Source of the DNA: Citreicella sp. C3M06
Lineage (GTDB): Bacteria > Pseudomonadota > Alphaproteobacteria > Rhodobacterales > Rhodobacteraceae
DNA: 64,000 nucleotides
Assembly: GCF_018860705.1 (NCBI RefSeq)
Contig: NZ_JAHKQA010000041.1
Span: 1-64,000, forward strand
Direction of reading: 5' to 3'
In this document: in pieces, positions 42,426-52,327 of the stretch
Layout: each line of letters opens with the position of its first letter
How positions within the stretch are numbered: position 1 is the first letter of the stretch
Made by a program: the position numbers and the translations under genes
The notes under the pieces: generated by a model
What the model was told of the DNA's origin: nothing
What the model saw: only the letters and a program-made list of their open reading frames with translations
Database searches by the model: none

Positions 42426-43625
42426 TCAGCGCAGGGATGCCTGTACGTAGCCCGCCGCCTGCGCGCCGCGCAATCCGGCCTGAAGCGCGGCCTGATCTCG
42501 AAACGGTCCAACGACGATGCGCCGCGCTCCGCCCGGCAGATCGGTATAGGCCACCGGCAGCCCAGACGCCCCCAGCCGCGACACGGCCTGCTGCGCCCTT
42601 TCGGCAGAGGCGAACACGCCGATCTGAACATAGCGCGGCGCATCGAATGTCTTCGAGGCCGAGCGGGTCGAGAGCACCGGCGCCGAGCCCTGCGACGAAC
42701 CCGGCGGCTCGCGGTCGACCTGAGACGGGGACAGCAGAACCGGATCTTTGGCCCGCACGAATTTCGAACTGGATGGCGACGGATTCTGCCGCGGAACGGT
42801 GTTGGTCCAGTGCCGCTGCGTCTGGTAATAGCCGCCAACGGTCTGCCAGGCGCGATACGGGTTCAGGCGATCGTCTTGCCACGCCGGGCGATAGCCCGGC
42901 GGCACGATCGGCGCGACATAAGAGCGGCCACGATAGACCTGATCGGGAATGATACGCGTCTGCGCGCTGACCCCGACCAGCGGGATATCCGAGCGCGAGA
43001 CCTCGGCCACCGGCTCGTCGGCATAGAGGCGGCTGTCATCCCAGCTGCCGCGCGCCGGAGTGCGGGTGCGCTCGACCTCGGTCACGTAGGGTTCGGCCTG
43101 CGGGCCGCAGCGCACCGCCATGCCGTTACGCTCGACGTTGCCGCTGTAGCCCGGCGGGCAGACGCCAGCCGAGGCCGAGGGCGCGACCGGCACCTGTCGC
43201 ACAACGGTCGAGGGCGGCGGGGCCGAGGGCGGCTTTGACGCCGGGGCCTTCACCACCGACGCGGGGCGCGATGCCACGGTTTCAAGCGGGCGCTCGGCCT
43301 TGGGAATGGGCTTGGGCTTGGCCGCCGGGCGCGTCGGCTCTGGCACTGGCTCTGCCGCGGCGCGGGTGCCGCCAAAGGTCGGCGCATAGCCGCAGATCTG
43401 CTCGCGGTCGCGGGTCACCCGTGGCACCCAGATCACCGCGCCGTCGAACCCGGCGCGCACGAATACGCAGCCCCGGCTGTCGACGAACTGGCGTCCGGTG
43501 AAACTGGCGGGCGGCAGTTCGGACGGGCGGTCGATCACGGCGATCCCCTGCGCAAGGCCGGGCATTGCCCCCGCAGCCAACCCGGCTGCGGCAAACGCGA
43601 TGATCACCAGTCGTTTCAAATGCAT
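42426..43625 (-). CDS. Exported SPOR-domain protein
   Basis: A 399-residue secreted protein. A signal peptide (MHLKRLVIIAFAAAGLAAG, then AMPGLAQG) is followed by a cysteine-bearing domain (FVDSRGCVFVRAGFDG, EQICGYAPTFGG), a proline-rich stretch near 95-150, and a C-terminal SPOR domain from about 325 (YVQIGVFASAERAQQAVSRL, RRIVVGPFRDQAAL). SPOR domains bind denuded peptidoglycan at division sites. The proline-rich part probably spans the periplasm. Start at 43625 chosen for the signal peptide. Confidence 0.83.
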   Translation of the reverse strand: MHLKRLVIIAFAAAGLAAGAMPGLAQGIAVIDRPSELPPASFTGRQFVDSRGCVFVRAGFDGAVIWVPRVTRDREQICGYAPTFGGTRAAAEPVPEPTRPAAKPKPIPKAERPLETVASRPASVVKAPASKPPSAPPPSTVVRQVPVAPSASAGVCPPGYSGNVERNGMAVRCGPQAEPYVTEVERTRTPARGSWDDSRLYADEPVAEVSRSDIPLVGVSAQTRIIPDQVYRGRSYVAPIVPPGYRPAWQDDRLNPYRAWQTVGGYYQTQRHWTNTVPRQNPSPSSSKFVRAKDPVLLSPSQVDREPPGSSQGSAPVLSTRSASKTFDAPRYVQIGVFASAERAQQAVSRLGASGLPVAYTDLPGGARRIVVGPFRDQAALQAGLRGAQAAGYVQASLR

Positions 43626-43692
43626 GCCCGCCCCCAAGAAAGTCATCGGAATCATGATACATGATTCCGCCTGAGTAAAGCTTAACGCCCGC

Positions 43693-44325
43693 CTACTTGG
43701 TCCCGAACATGCGATCCCCCGCATCCCCCAGCCCCGGAACGATGTATCCTTTATCATCCAGACGCTCATCAAGCGCCGCCGTCACGATGGGCACGTCGGG
43801 ATGCGCCTCCTGCATCCGGGCCACGCCTTCCGGAGAGGCGAGCAGGCAGAGGAAACGGATATCCTTGGCCCCGGCCTGCTTCATCAGGTCGACCGCCGCG
43901 ACCGAGCTGTTGCCCGTCGCCAGCATCGGATCGACAAGGATCACGCAGCGATCCTCGAGCGACTTGGGCACCTTGAAGTAATATTGCACCGGCTGCAGCG
44001 TTTCCTCGTCGCGGTACAACCCGACAAACCCGACCCGCGCCGCCGGCACCAGTTCCAGAATGCCGTCAAGCAGGCCGTTGCCGGCGCGCAGGATCGACAC
44101 CAGCACCAGCTTCTTGCCCTCGATCACCGGGGCATCCATCTCGCATAGCGGCGTTTCGATGCGCTTGGTGGTGACCGGCAACGCATGCGTCACCTCATAG
44201 GCCAGCAGCAGCGAGATTTCCCGCAAGAGCTGCCGGAACGAGGCGGTCGACGTCTCCTTCTCCCGCATCAGGGTCAGCTTGTGCTGCACCAGCGGGTGAT
44301 CGACGACGGTAAGATGCTGCTTCAT
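43693..44325 (-). CDS. upp: Uracil phosphoribosyltransferase
   Basis: A 210-residue Upp, which makes UMP from uracil and PRPP. Start [20 protein letters not shown], then [20 protein letters not shown] near 75, the PRPP loop [13 protein letters not shown] near 129 and [19 protein letters not shown] at the C-terminus are diagnostic. It lies 103 bp downstream of add in the same direction as the nucleoside salvage genes. Confidence 0.97.
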   Translation of the reverse strand: MKQHLTVVDHPLVQHKLTLMREKETSTASFRQLLREISLLLAYEVTHALPVTTKRIETPLCEMDAPVIEGKKLVLVSILRAGNGLLDGILELVPAARVGFVGLYRDEETLQPVQYYFKVPKSLEDRCVILVDPMLATGNSSVAAVDLMKQAGAKDIRFLCLLASPEGVARMQEAHPDVPIVTAALDERLDDKGYIVPGLGDAGDRMFGTK

Positions 44326-44428
44326 GGCCGGGCCTCCGTTTATCCGCCTCCCTCTCTAGACGGGCGTCCCGCCTGTCGCAACGCCGATCCCGCCCCACGC
44401 GCGCCGCGCAAGGCGAATTGCCCCACGT

Positions 44429-45466
44429 TCAGGCGCCCAGCCGCTTGAGCACCGCCGCCCGGGTGGTCTCATCGCAAAAGGCGGCCTCGGCCGAGGTCCG
44501 GGCGATCTCGGCAAAGCGCGCGGCATCCCAGCGGAAGGTCCGGGCGAGATTTTCGTATTCATCCGCCATGGCGGTGTGAAAGAACGGCGGATCGTCGGTC
44601 GAAACGGTGACCTTGACGCCGCGTTCGCGCAGCTTTTCAATCGGGTGCGCCGCAAGGTTCGGGTAAACTCCCAGCGTCACGTTGGAACCGGGGCAGACTT
44701 CAAGAACAAACCCTTTCTCCACCAAGTTATCCACAAGGCGAAAATCCTCGATGGCCCGCACCCCGTGGCCGATGCGCTGCACGCGCAGATCGCGCACCGC
44801 ATCTTCGACTTCGCGCGGACCGCGCCATTCGCCGGCATGGGTGGTCAGCGCCAGCCCCGCCTCGCGCGCCATATCAAAGGAATACGCGAAATCCTTCTGG
44901 CTGCCCCGGTTTTCATCGCCGCCCATGCCGAAGCCGACGATCCAGTCACCGGCGGTTTCGGCCGCGCAAAGCGCCGTACGCTTCGCCTGATCGGGGCCAA
45001 AATGACGAACGCATGTCACAACGCCCCTCAGAGTTATCCCCAGGCTTTTCCCAGCCTCATCCGAGGCCTCTCGCATGGCGTCCAGATACTCGCGCCACGC
45101 GTTCAGCTCGCCGCCGCCGCAAAAATCCGGGCTGATGAAACACTCGCTGTAAACCACGCCATTGGCGGCGCTTTCCTCAAGCACCGCAAGGGTCAGGCGG
45201 CGATAATCCTCGGGGGTTTTCAGCACCGAGGTCGCGGCCTCGTAGGTCCGAAGGAAATGCGGGAAATCGCGGAAGGCGTAGCTGCCATCGGGGTTGAACA
45301 CGCCATCAAGGCGGATGCTCTTTTGCTTGCCCATACTACGAATGAAACCGGGCGGCGCCGCGCCTTCCAGATGCAGGTGCAGCTCAACCTTCGGCAGGGC
45401 GCGGATCAGCTCGATCTCGTATTCATATTCGTCGCGGCTGATCGGCTCGTTCGGATCGCGGGTCAC
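44429..45466 (-). CDS. add: Adenosine deaminase
   Basis: A 345-residue metal-dependent deaminase. [13 protein letters not shown] near 24 supplies two zinc histidines, THAGEWRGP near 204 the third, RIGHGVRA near 225 the catalytic histidine and [11 protein letters not shown] near 285 the metal aspartate. It converts adenosine or deoxyadenosine to inosine. Its ATG overlaps the deoB stop by four bases. An adenine-deaminase role (shared family) is a less likely alternative because of the nucleoside gene context. Confidence 0.92.
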   Translation of the reverse strand: MTRDPNEPISRDEYEYEIELIRALPKVELHLHLEGAAPPGFIRSMGKQKSIRLDGVFNPDGSYAFRDFPHFLRTYEAATSVLKTPEDYRRLTLAVLEESAANGVVYSECFISPDFCGGGELNAWREYLDAMREASDEAGKSLGITLRGVVTCVRHFGPDQAKRTALCAAETAGDWIVGFGMGGDENRGSQKDFAYSFDMAREAGLALTTHAGEWRGPREVEDAVRDLRVQRIGHGVRAIEDFRLVDNLVEKGFVLEVCPGSNVTLGVYPNLAAHPIEKLRERGVKVTVSTDDPPFFHTAMADEYENLARTFRWDAARFAEIARTSAEAAFCDETTRAAVLKRLGA

Positions 45467-46668
45467 AGAAAGCTCCTTCCGGGGCCAGATGAGGGAACGC
45501 CCAAGTGGGCGGCAATGCTCGCGGCGACATCGGCAAAGGCAACCTGCCCGATGGCCCGCGCCCCAACGCCATGGGCCAGCACCGGCACCCGCTCGCGGGT
45601 GTGATCGGTGCCGTGCCAGCTAGGATCGTTGCCATGATCGGCGGTGAGCAGCAAAAGATCGTCTTTGCGCAGGCGCGAAATCAGCGATCCAAGCGCCCGG
45701 TCGAACCATTCCAGCGCGCGGGCATAGCCCGACACATCCCGTCTATGGCCATAAAGGCTGTCGAACTCGACAAAATTGGCAAAGACCAGCGCGCCGTCTT
45801 CGGCAGTGTCGACCAGCCGCCCGAGGTGATTCATCAGCGTGGCGTCATCACCTTTGTGCAAATGGTCGATGCCTTCCATCGAGAAGATATCGCCGATTTT
45901 CCCCACCGCATGCACCGTCCGGCCCGCATCCTGCACCCAGTTGGCGAGCAAGGGCGCCGGCGGGCGCAGCGCATAATCATGCCGGTTCGTGGTGCGCCGG
46001 AACGCGCCGTCCTGCCCGACGAAAGGCCGCGCGATCACCCGCCCGACCTTCATCTTGTGCAGCGTCGGGGCCAGCCGTTCGCACAGATCCAGCAGCCGCT
46101 CGAGGCCGAAGCGCTCTTCATGCGCGGCGATCTGGAACACGCTGTCGATCGAAGTGTAGCAGATCGGCCAGCCGGTCCGCAGGTGGTCGCCCCCGAAACG
46201 ATCGAGCATCACCGTGCCGGAGCCGTGGCAATTGCCAAGCGTGCCCTCGGTACCAGCGATCTGTTGCACCAAGGCCAGCAGTTCGGGCGGGAACACCGGA
46301 TCGGTTTGCGGGAAATAGCCCCAATCGAAAGGCACCGGCAGCCCGGCCAGCTCCCAATGCCCCGACGGGGTGTCCTTGCCGTTCGAGGCTTCGGTGGCCG
46401 CGCCCCAAAGCCCCTGCGGCGATGCGCCAAGCCCCATGGGCAGCTCTCCGGACGCCAGCGCCGCCGACTGCCCGAGGCCCAGCGCATCCAGCACCGGCAT
46501 CCGCAACGGGCCGCTGCGCCCGTCCTCGGCGCGCCCCTCTGCGCAGGCCTGCGCTATGTGCAGCAGCGTGTTGGCTCCGGTGTCGGGCAAGCCGTCGTTG
46601 AAGAATTGCGCCGCGTCCGGGGCACCGCCGATGCCCACGGAATCCATCACGACCAGAAAGGCCCTCAT
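45463..46668 (-). CDS. deoB: Phosphopentomutase
   Basis: A 401-residue alkaline-phosphatase-superfamily mutase interconverting (deoxy)ribose 1- and 5-phosphates. [15 protein letters not shown] near 8, DTGANTL near 30, [16 protein letters not shown] near 93 with the phospho-threonine, and the metal motif [20 protein letters not shown] near 347 are all present. It overlaps deoA and add, linking base release by DeoA to sugar catabolism. Confidence 0.96.
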   Translation of the reverse strand: MRAFLVVMDSVGIGGAPDAAQFFNDGLPDTGANTLLHIAQACAEGRAEDGRSGPLRMPVLDALGLGQSAALASGELPMGLGASPQGLWGAATEASNGKDTPSGHWELAGLPVPFDWGYFPQTDPVFPPELLALVQQIAGTEGTLGNCHGSGTVMLDRFGGDHLRTGWPICYTSIDSVFQIAAHEERFGLERLLDLCERLAPTLHKMKVGRVIARPFVGQDGAFRRTTNRHDYALRPPAPLLANWVQDAGRTVHAVGKIGDIFSMEGIDHLHKGDDATLMNHLGRLVDTAEDGALVFANFVEFDSLYGHRRDVSGYARALEWFDRALGSLISRLRKDDLLLLTADHGNDPSWHGTDHTRERVPVLAHGVGARAIGQVAFADVAASIAAHLGVPSSGPGRSFL

Positions 46669-47954
46669 GTGATGTGCTCCCGCACCAGCGGGCCGACCTT
46701 GGGGGCGGTGTCGCCCAAGGTGATCGCCCCCTGCACCGCGCAAAGCGCGGCGTCGGCCTCCGCCTCGCGGGCGGCATGAACACGGGCCAGCGGCTCACCA
46801 ATCTCGACCCGCTGGCCAAGCCGCACAACGTCGGACAACCCGACCGACGGGTCGATCATGTCGGTTTCCACCCTGCGCCCGCCGCCCATGCGCACAACCG
46901 CAAGGCCCAGCGCCTCGCCGTCGATGGCGGTGACAATGCCGGAACGGGCGCTTGGCACCTCGCGGATCACCGTCGCCTCGGGCAGGAAGCGCTGCCAGTG
47001 GTCGACAAATTCATGCGGCCCGCCAAGGCCAGAGATCATCCGGCCCATGCGCTCGGCCGCCGCGCCACTGGCCAATGCCGCGCGCAGCTTGGCCTCGCCA
47101 TCGGCGATGCCGGCCCCGGCCAGCAAAGGCGCGCCCAGCGCCAGCGTCAGATCATAAAGCGCACCGGTCGCGCCAGTGAGCACCCGCATCGCCGCGTCGA
47201 CTTCAAGCGCATTGCCAAGGGCCGGCGCGATGGGCTGGTCCATGTCGGTGACCAACGCCGTGGTCGGGCAGCCCGCAGCGTTGGCGGTCTCCACCAGCGC
47301 CCGCGCAACGGCGCGCGCATCCGCATCGGTTTTCATGAAGGCGCCAGAGCCGACCTTGACATCAAGCACCAGCCCCTCGAGCCCCGCCGCCAGCTTCTTG
47401 GACAGGATCGAAGAGGTGATGAGCGCCAGACTCTCCACCGTCGAGGTCACATCGCGCACCGCATAAAGCCGCCGGTCTGCCGGGGCGATGTCGGCGCTGG
47501 CAGAGACGATGGCGCACCCTGCTTCGCGCACCACCCGGCGGAACCGCGCCTCGTCAGGGGCAACGGCATAGCCGGGAATCGCGTCCAGCTTGTCGAGCGT
47601 ACCGCCGGTGTGGCCCAGTCCCCGCCCCGAGATCATCGGAACAAAGACCCCGCACGCCGCCAGCGCCGGCGCCAGCACCAGCGAAACGCAATCCCCCACA
47701 CCGCCGGTGGAATGCTTGTCGACCACCGGCGCCCCGAGATCCCAGCGCATCACCTGCCCCGAATCGCGCATCGCCAGCGTCAACGTGACCACGTTGTCCG
47801 TGCTCAGCCCGCGCAGACAGACCCCCATGGCAAAGGCCCCTGCCTGCGCATCACTGACCCGCCCGTCGGCAAGCCCCTTGGCAAACTCACGCAGAGCTTG
47901 TGCCGTTGGCTCTTCACCACGCCGCAACGCCGCGATCAGGTCTCGTGCACCCAT
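46665..47954 (-). CDS. deoA: Thymidine phosphorylase
   Basis: A 429-residue pyrimidine nucleoside phosphorylase. [20 protein letters not shown] near 77 is the phosphate-binding signature, with [20 protein letters not shown] near 105 and [20 protein letters not shown] near 180. It releases thymine and deoxyribose 1-phosphate. The start overlaps the cdd stop by one base, and its stop overlaps the deoB start. Confidence 0.96.
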   Translation of the reverse strand: MGARDLIAALRRGEEPTAQALREFAKGLADGRVSDAQAGAFAMGVCLRGLSTDNVVTLTLAMRDSGQVMRWDLGAPVVDKHSTGGVGDCVSLVLAPALAACGVFVPMISGRGLGHTGGTLDKLDAIPGYAVAPDEARFRRVVREAGCAIVSASADIAPADRRLYAVRDVTSTVESLALITSSILSKKLAAGLEGLVLDVKVGSGAFMKTDADARAVARALVETANAAGCPTTALVTDMDQPIAPALGNALEVDAAMRVLTGATGALYDLTLALGAPLLAGAGIADGEAKLRAALASGAAAERMGRMISGLGGPHEFVDHWQRFLPEATVIREVPSARSGIVTAIDGEALGLAVVRMGGGRRVETDMIDPSVGLSDVVRLGQRVEIGEPLARVHAAREAEADAALCAVQGAITLGDTAPKVGPLVREHIT

Positions 47955-48346
47955 CAGGCCTTGCCCATGTCGTCGTTGCGGAATGCGCCGGGAAGAAGAT
48001 CTCCCACTGTCGTCACCAGTACCTCGCCCGAAACCGTCGCCAGCGTGACCCTGACATCGGGCTGGGCGAATTCTGCCAGCTTCTGCCGGCACCCACCGCA
48101 AGGCGGGACAGGGCGCGGGCTGTCGGCCACGACAAACGCTTCGAGAATCTCGGTCTCGCCGGATGCGACCATGGCGGCGATGGCCCCGGCCTCGGCGCAG
48201 GTGCCTTCGGGGTAGGCGGCATTCTCGACATTGCATCCGGCGTGAACCGCCCCGGACGCACTCCGCAGTGCCGCCCCCACCTTGAAGCGCGAATAGGGAA
48301 CATAGGCGTTTTCGCGCACCGCGCGCGCGGCGTTCTCGAGATCCAT
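47954..48346 (-). CDS. cdd: Cytidine deaminase
   Basis: A 130-residue small tetrameric-type cytidine deaminase. YVPYSRFKVGAALRS near 15, AGCNVENAAYPEGTCAEAGA near 36 with the zinc cysteine and catalytic glutamate, and PPCGGCRQKLAEF near 80 with the other two zinc cysteines. It feeds uridine or deoxyuridine into the phosphorylase. First gene of cdd-deoA-deoB-add. Confidence 0.96.
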   Translation of the reverse strand: MDLENAARAVRENAYVPYSRFKVGAALRSASGAVHAGCNVENAAYPEGTCAEAGAIAAMVASGETEILEAFVVADSPRPVPPCGGCRQKLAEFAQPDVRVTLATVSGEVLVTTVGDLLPGAFRNDDMGKA

Positions 48347-48434
48347 GACACTCTCCTGCTGCCTACTCGGAAAACCATGTTTGAAAGCCGCTCGAGCGGA
48401 ATGCAAGCCCCGCGCTGGTTGCACCGGCCGGCCT

Positions 48435-48550
48435 GCCTCCGGCGGGGATATTTCAGGCCAGAAGAAGACAGGGCGCAGCGCCTCATGTTTCTTCTGGCTC
48501 CAAATATCCCGGGGAGCTCCGAAGGAGCGGGGGCAGCGCCCCCTCTGCCC
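48435..48550. repeat. Dispersed intergenic palindromic repeat, copy E
   Basis: A complete copy: GCCTCCGGCGGGGATATTTC and AGGCCAGAAGAAG mirrored by TTTCTTCTGG and CAAATATCCCGGGGAGC, then CTCCGAAGGAG and GGGGGCAGCGCCCCCTCTGC. It lies between the cdd 5' side and the alkB 3' end and touches the alkB stop. Confidence 0.88.
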
Positions 48551-49692
48551 TACCCGCCAGCGCGCGGCATTGGCGTCTGCCCACGGTTGTAACGCGTCCA
48601 ATCCTCGATGTCCGGGTACCAGTGGCACCGCCAAGCTTTGACCTTGGGATTCATGATACGTCGCCAGAGAGGCGGTATCATCGCGACCATGGTCATGATT
48701 GGATAACCGTAAGGCAGCTGGGGGGCGTCGGTTTCGGCGTAGGTCTGAAGCAGCGGAAAGCGGCGGTCTGGCTTGTAGTGGTGATCCGAGTGGCGCTGAA
48801 GGTTGATCAGCAGCCAGTTGGTCGCGGTGTGTGACGAATTCCAAGAGTGGTGCGGCTTGACATGTTCATAGCGCCCCCCGCCCAGAGAGCGCCGGGTCAG
48901 CGCGTAGTGTTCGACGTAATTGGTCAGCTCGAGCTGCCAGATCGCCACCCCGGCCTGCACGAGGAAAAAGACCAGCCCGGACCAGCCTGCCGCAAGCAGC
49001 GCAAGCACCAGCATCGCCAGTTGCAGCCCGGCATAGAGCCAGAACGGATTGCGCCGATGCCACCACGGCAGCCCCCTGCGCGCCAGAAGCGCGGCTTCGG
49101 CGCGAAAGGCCGAGCGCGGGCACTCGTGCAGAACGCGCGGATAGTAGCGGTGAAATCCCTCGTTATACCGCGCCGTCACCGCGTCGCGCGGCGTGCCGAC
49201 CCAGACGTGATGCACCAGCAGATGCTCAGAGCGAAAATGCGAATACAGCACCATCGCCAGCAGCCAGTCGCCCAGCCGTCGTTCAAGCCGGTTCTTCTGG
49301 TGCATCAACTCGTGGCTGTAGACGATCCCGACAGAGCCGCTCATCACGCCAGCGCCGAACATCACGCCGAATTTCTCCAGCGCCGACAGGTGGCCACTGT
49401 GCCCGACGTACCAGATCAGCGACACCAGAGTTGCAAATTGCACCGGCGCCCAAAGCATCACCCCAAGGCGATGCCAGATGAGCTGGCGATCGGGGGTGAG
49501 CGGATCGGCGTTTTCCTCGTTCAACCCCAGCGCCGCGTCCAGCGCCGAGAACAGGTACCACGTCGCGAGCGGAGGTAGCAGGATCCACGCCCCGCCCTTC
49601 ACAGCCCCGAGCCAGACCAGCGGCGGCAGGATGTAGGTCAGCCAGAACGGCATCGCTGCGCTTAGCCGCGCCACCTGCTGCGATGAGATCAT
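48550..49692 (-). CDS. alkB: AlkB-type alkane 1-monooxygenase/membrane fatty-acid-desaturase-like hydroxylase
   Basis: A 380-residue integral membrane di-iron hydroxylase. The histidine boxes are complete: HELMHQKN near 141, SEHLLVHHVW near 168 and LQRHSDHHYKPD near 309, plus NYVEHYAL near 270. Several membrane segments flank them. It is expected to hydroxylate the terminal carbon of alkanes using electrons from rubredoxin. No rubredoxin or reductase gene is next to it, so partners must lie elsewhere. Start at 49692 after GGGGAGCGGGCC-like sequence. Confidence 0.87.
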   Translation of the reverse strand: MISSQQVARLSAAMPFWLTYILPPLVWLGAVKGGAWILLPPLATWYLFSALDAALGLNEENADPLTPDRQLIWHRLGVMLWAPVQFATLVSLIWYVGHSGHLSALEKFGVMFGAGVMSGSVGIVYSHELMHQKNRLERRLGDWLLAMVLYSHFRSEHLLVHHVWVGTPRDAVTARYNEGFHRYYPRVLHECPRSAFRAEAALLARRGLPWWHRRNPFWLYAGLQLAMLVLALLAAGWSGLVFFLVQAGVAIWQLELTNYVEHYALTRRSLGGGRYEHVKPHHSWNSSHTATNWLLINLQRHSDHHYKPDRRFPLLQTYAETDAPQLPYGYPIMTMVAMIPPLWRRIMNPKVKAWRCHWYPDIEDWTRYNRGQTPMPRAGG

Positions 49693-49755
49693 GGCCCGCT
49701 CCCCTTGCGTCTGCGCCAATCCTATCCGCCTTCGTTGCAAGCGTCACGCCCAGGC

Positions 49756-50802
49756 TCAGGCGCTGCGGGCAAGGTCGAAGGCCTTGCGCATCACCGTTGG
49801 CAGATCAGACGGGCTGAATTCGGGCAATTCGATGAAATCTCCTCGCTCGGGTGGACGGTCCATCGGCACCAGCGCGGTCTTGACTGTCAATCGCAGGTGG
49901 AAATGGGTGAAGGTATGGCGTGCCTCGCCGGGCAGGGTTTTCCATTCGGCGCGGATCGGCGGAGCCTCTTGCGGGGCCTCGCCCCAGTCGCTGCCGGGCC
50001 AGCCCAGCATCCCGCCCAGCAAGCCCTTGTCCGGGCGGCGCTCCAGCAGCCATGCCCCGTCGACCCGGCGCGCCAGATAGGCGATGCCCAGCCGCGTGGG
50101 CTTGCGCGCCTTGGGGGCTTTCTTCGGCAATTCGGCGGCGGTGCCCGCCTCCCATGCCGCACAGGCGCGCCGCCACGGGCACAGCCCGCAAGCCGGGTTG
50201 CGCGGCGTGCAAAGGGTCGCGCCAAGATCCATCACCGCCTGCGCGTAATCGCCGGGGCGCGTTGCGGGCGTCAGCGCGGCCGCCATCTGCGTCAGGATCG
50301 GCTTGGCGGCGGGCAAGGGCGTATGCTCGTCGTGCAACCGGGCCATCACCCGTTCGACATTGCCATCAACCACCGTCGCTGGCTGATCAAAGGCAATCGC
50401 CGCGACCGCCCCCGCCGTATACGGCCCGACACCCGGCAGCGACAGCAGCCCCTCGAGCGTATCGGGAAACACACCGCCATGATCGACCGTCACCGCCCGC
50501 GCGCATTTCAGCAGGTTGCGCGCCCGGGCGTAATAGCCAAGCCCGGCCCAGGCCGCCATGACATCCTCGTCGCGCGCCTCGGCCAGCGCGGTGACGGTCG
50601 GCCAGCGCGCCGTGAACGCCTCGAAATATGGCTTCACCGCCGGAACGGTGGTCTGCTGCAACATGATCTCGGACAGCCAGATCCGATAGGGGTCGGGCCG
50701 CACATTGGAATGAGGCGGCACCCGCCACGGCAGGGCGCGGGCGTGACGGTCGTACCAGTCGAGCAGATCCTGAGGCTTTGCTTGCTCACGCAACGGTGAC
50801 AT
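49756..50802 (-). CDS. mutY: A/G-specific adenine glycosylase
   Basis: A 348-residue MutY that removes adenine mispaired with 8-oxoguanine. IWLSEIMLQQTTVPAVKPYF near 41 carries the catalytic glutamate, LPGVGPYTAGAVAAIAF near 122 the helix-hairpin-helix, VVDGNVERV the catalytic aspartate, and CTPRNPACGLCPWRRAC near 200 the 4Fe-4S cysteines. The C-terminal NUDIX-like domain that reads 8-oxoG begins near 235. Divergent from the DciA-like gene. Confidence 0.96.
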   Translation of the reverse strand: MSPLREQAKPQDLLDWYDRHARALPWRVPPHSNVRPDPYRIWLSEIMLQQTTVPAVKPYFEAFTARWPTVTALAEARDEDVMAAWAGLGYYARARNLLKCARAVTVDHGGVFPDTLEGLLSLPGVGPYTAGAVAAIAFDQPATVVDGNVERVMARLHDEHTPLPAAKPILTQMAAALTPATRPGDYAQAVMDLGATLCTPRNPACGLCPWRRACAAWEAGTAAELPKKAPKARKPTRLGIAYLARRVDGAWLLERRPDKGLLGGMLGWPGSDWGEAPQEAPPIRAEWKTLPGEARHTFTHFHLRLTVKTALVPMDRPPERGDFIELPEFSPSDLPTVMRKAFDLARSA

Positions 50803-50877
50803 TCCCTTGATGGCGCATTTACGGGCTGGCGCCCGGGGGCGCGCTCACTAGAATAGTGTCTGGCAGAGGGATTCAAG

Positions 50878-51420
50878 ATGGCGCGGCGCACAACCACCAC
50901 ATATGGCTTCGCCCAGACGGGCGGTTTGCTCAAGGGCGACATCCGGCGCGCCAGCGAAAGCCGCGGCTTCGCCCAGTCGCGCGTGCTGACCCATTGGGAA
51001 GAAATCGCCGGCGCCGACATTGCCGCGATTTCGCGCCCGGTCGAGATCAAATACAACCCCCGCGCCCGCTACGACCTTGGCCGCCAGAAAAAGGGCGCCA
51101 CCCTCGTGCTGCTGACCAATGGCGCCAACGCCCAGATTCTGCAGATGCGCAGCCGCGAAATCGTCGAGCGCATCAATGCCGTTTACGGCTATCAGGCCAT
51201 CGGCGAGCTGCGCATCACCCAGACCGCGGCCTCCGGCTTTGCCGAAGGCCGCGTCAGCTTCGATCATGCGCCGCGTAAAGCGCAGGAAAAAGCCCCCTCG
51301 CCCGCCCAGCAGGCCGAGGCGCACCGCGCCACCGAAGGCGTCGGCGACAGCGGCCTGCGCGAGGCGCTTGAACGGCTTGGCGCCAACGTCATATCCAGAA
51401 CGCAACGCCCCGGGCGCTAG
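50878..51420 (+). CDS. DUF721 (DciA-like) family protein
   Basis: A 180-residue DUF721 protein. The conserved core is VLTHWEEIAGADIAAISRPV near 37, KGATLVLLTNGANAQILQMR near 73 and SREIVERINAVYGYQAIGEL near 93. DciA proteins load the replicative helicase DnaB in bacteria without DnaC. The C-terminal tail after about 135 is low-complexity until GDSGLREALERLGANVISR. It is followed 40 bp later by the DsbA-like gene, the usual order in Rhodobacterales. Confidence 0.82.
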   Translation: MARRTTTTYGFAQTGGLLKGDIRRASESRGFAQSRVLTHWEEIAGADIAAISRPVEIKYNPRARYDLGRQKKGATLVLLTNGANAQILQMRSREIVERINAVYGYQAIGELRITQTAASGFAEGRVSFDHAPRKAQEKAPSPAQQAEAHRATEGVGDSGLREALERLGANVISRTQRPGR

Positions 51421-51460
51421 CGCCCGCAGACCAGACCAGAACAGACCACAAGGAAGATCC

Positions 51461-52114
51461 ATGAAGCGCATCCTGACCACCACCGCCCTTGCGGCCGCCC
51501 TTGCCGCTGGCGGCAGCTGGTTCCTGAACCCGAATGCACAGCCCCCGATGGGCGCGGCCTCGGCCCAGGACGCAACCCCCGCAACGGTGACCGACATGGT
51601 GCTGGGCGAGGCCGACGCGCCGGTGACGGTCATCGAATACGGCTCGTTCACCTGCCCCCATTGCGCCGCCTTCGATGAAAACGTCTTCCCGCAGATCAAG
51701 GAAGATTACATCGACACCGGCAAGGTGAAATTCATCTTCCGCGAGGCCTATTTCAACAAATACGACATGTGGGCGTCGATGATGGCCCGCTGCGGCGGCG
51801 AGATGAAATATTACGGCATCGTCGACATGATCTACAGCACACAGGACGAATGGGCCCGCCAGAGCAGCGAACAGGGCGTCGCCGATGCGATCCGCAAGAT
51901 GGGCCTGCAAGCCGGCATCGACAAGGATCAGCTCGACGCCTGCATGTCCGATGGCGATCAGCTTCAGGCCCTCGTCGGCTGGTATCAGGAAAACATGACC
52001 CGCGACGGCTTCAACTCGACCCCGTCCTTCATGATCGACGGCGAGCTGAACTCCAACATGTCCTATGATGAATTCGCCGAAAAGCTCGACGCGCGCATCG
52101 AGGCCGCGAACTGA
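51461..52114 (+). CDS. DsbA-family periplasmic thiol:disulfide oxidoreductase
   Basis: A 217-residue thioredoxin-fold protein. An N-terminal signal or anchor (ILTTTALAAALAAGGSWFL) and a linker precede the domain. The active site is YGSFTCPHCAAFDENVF near 60, a CPHC motif typical of DsbA, and the cis-proline loop is STPSFMIDG near 187. The inserted helical domain lies between. It probably forms or isomerises disulfides in exported proteins. AAGGAAG precedes the start. Confidence 0.88.
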   Translation: MKRILTTTALAAALAAGGSWFLNPNAQPPMGAASAQDATPATVTDMVLGEADAPVTVIEYGSFTCPHCAAFDENVFPQIKEDYIDTGKVKFIFREAYFNKYDMWASMMARCGGEMKYYGIVDMIYSTQDEWARQSSEQGVADAIRKMGLQAGIDKDQLDACMSDGDQLQALVGWYQENMTRDGFNSTPSFMIDGELNSNMSYDEFAEKLDARIEAAN

Positions 52115-52144
52115 CACCGCGTCCCTGCGGTCACAAGACCCAAC

Positions 52145-52204
52145 CAGAAGAAGCAGGGCACAGCGCCCCGGCTTCTTCTGGCCTTAAATATCCCCGCCGG
52201 AGGC
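52145..52204. repeat. Dispersed intergenic palindromic repeat, copy F (left arm shortened)
   Basis: CCAGAAGAAGCAGGGCACAG then GGCTTCTTCTGGCC and TTAAATATCCCCGCCGGAGGC. The GGATATTT part of the left arm is missing, so only the inner stem and the right arm remain. It lies between the DsbA-like gene 3' end and the SURF1 gene. Confidence 0.82.
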
Positions 52205-52327
52205 AGCCCGGCCATTGCGGCCGGGTAACGCCCCGCGAACAAGGCACCGGCTCAAGCAATCCCGCCTTGATACCCCCCACCCCCACGCGATAAAGCAGGC
52301 GCGACCAGCCACCCTTGCGGAGTCCGC

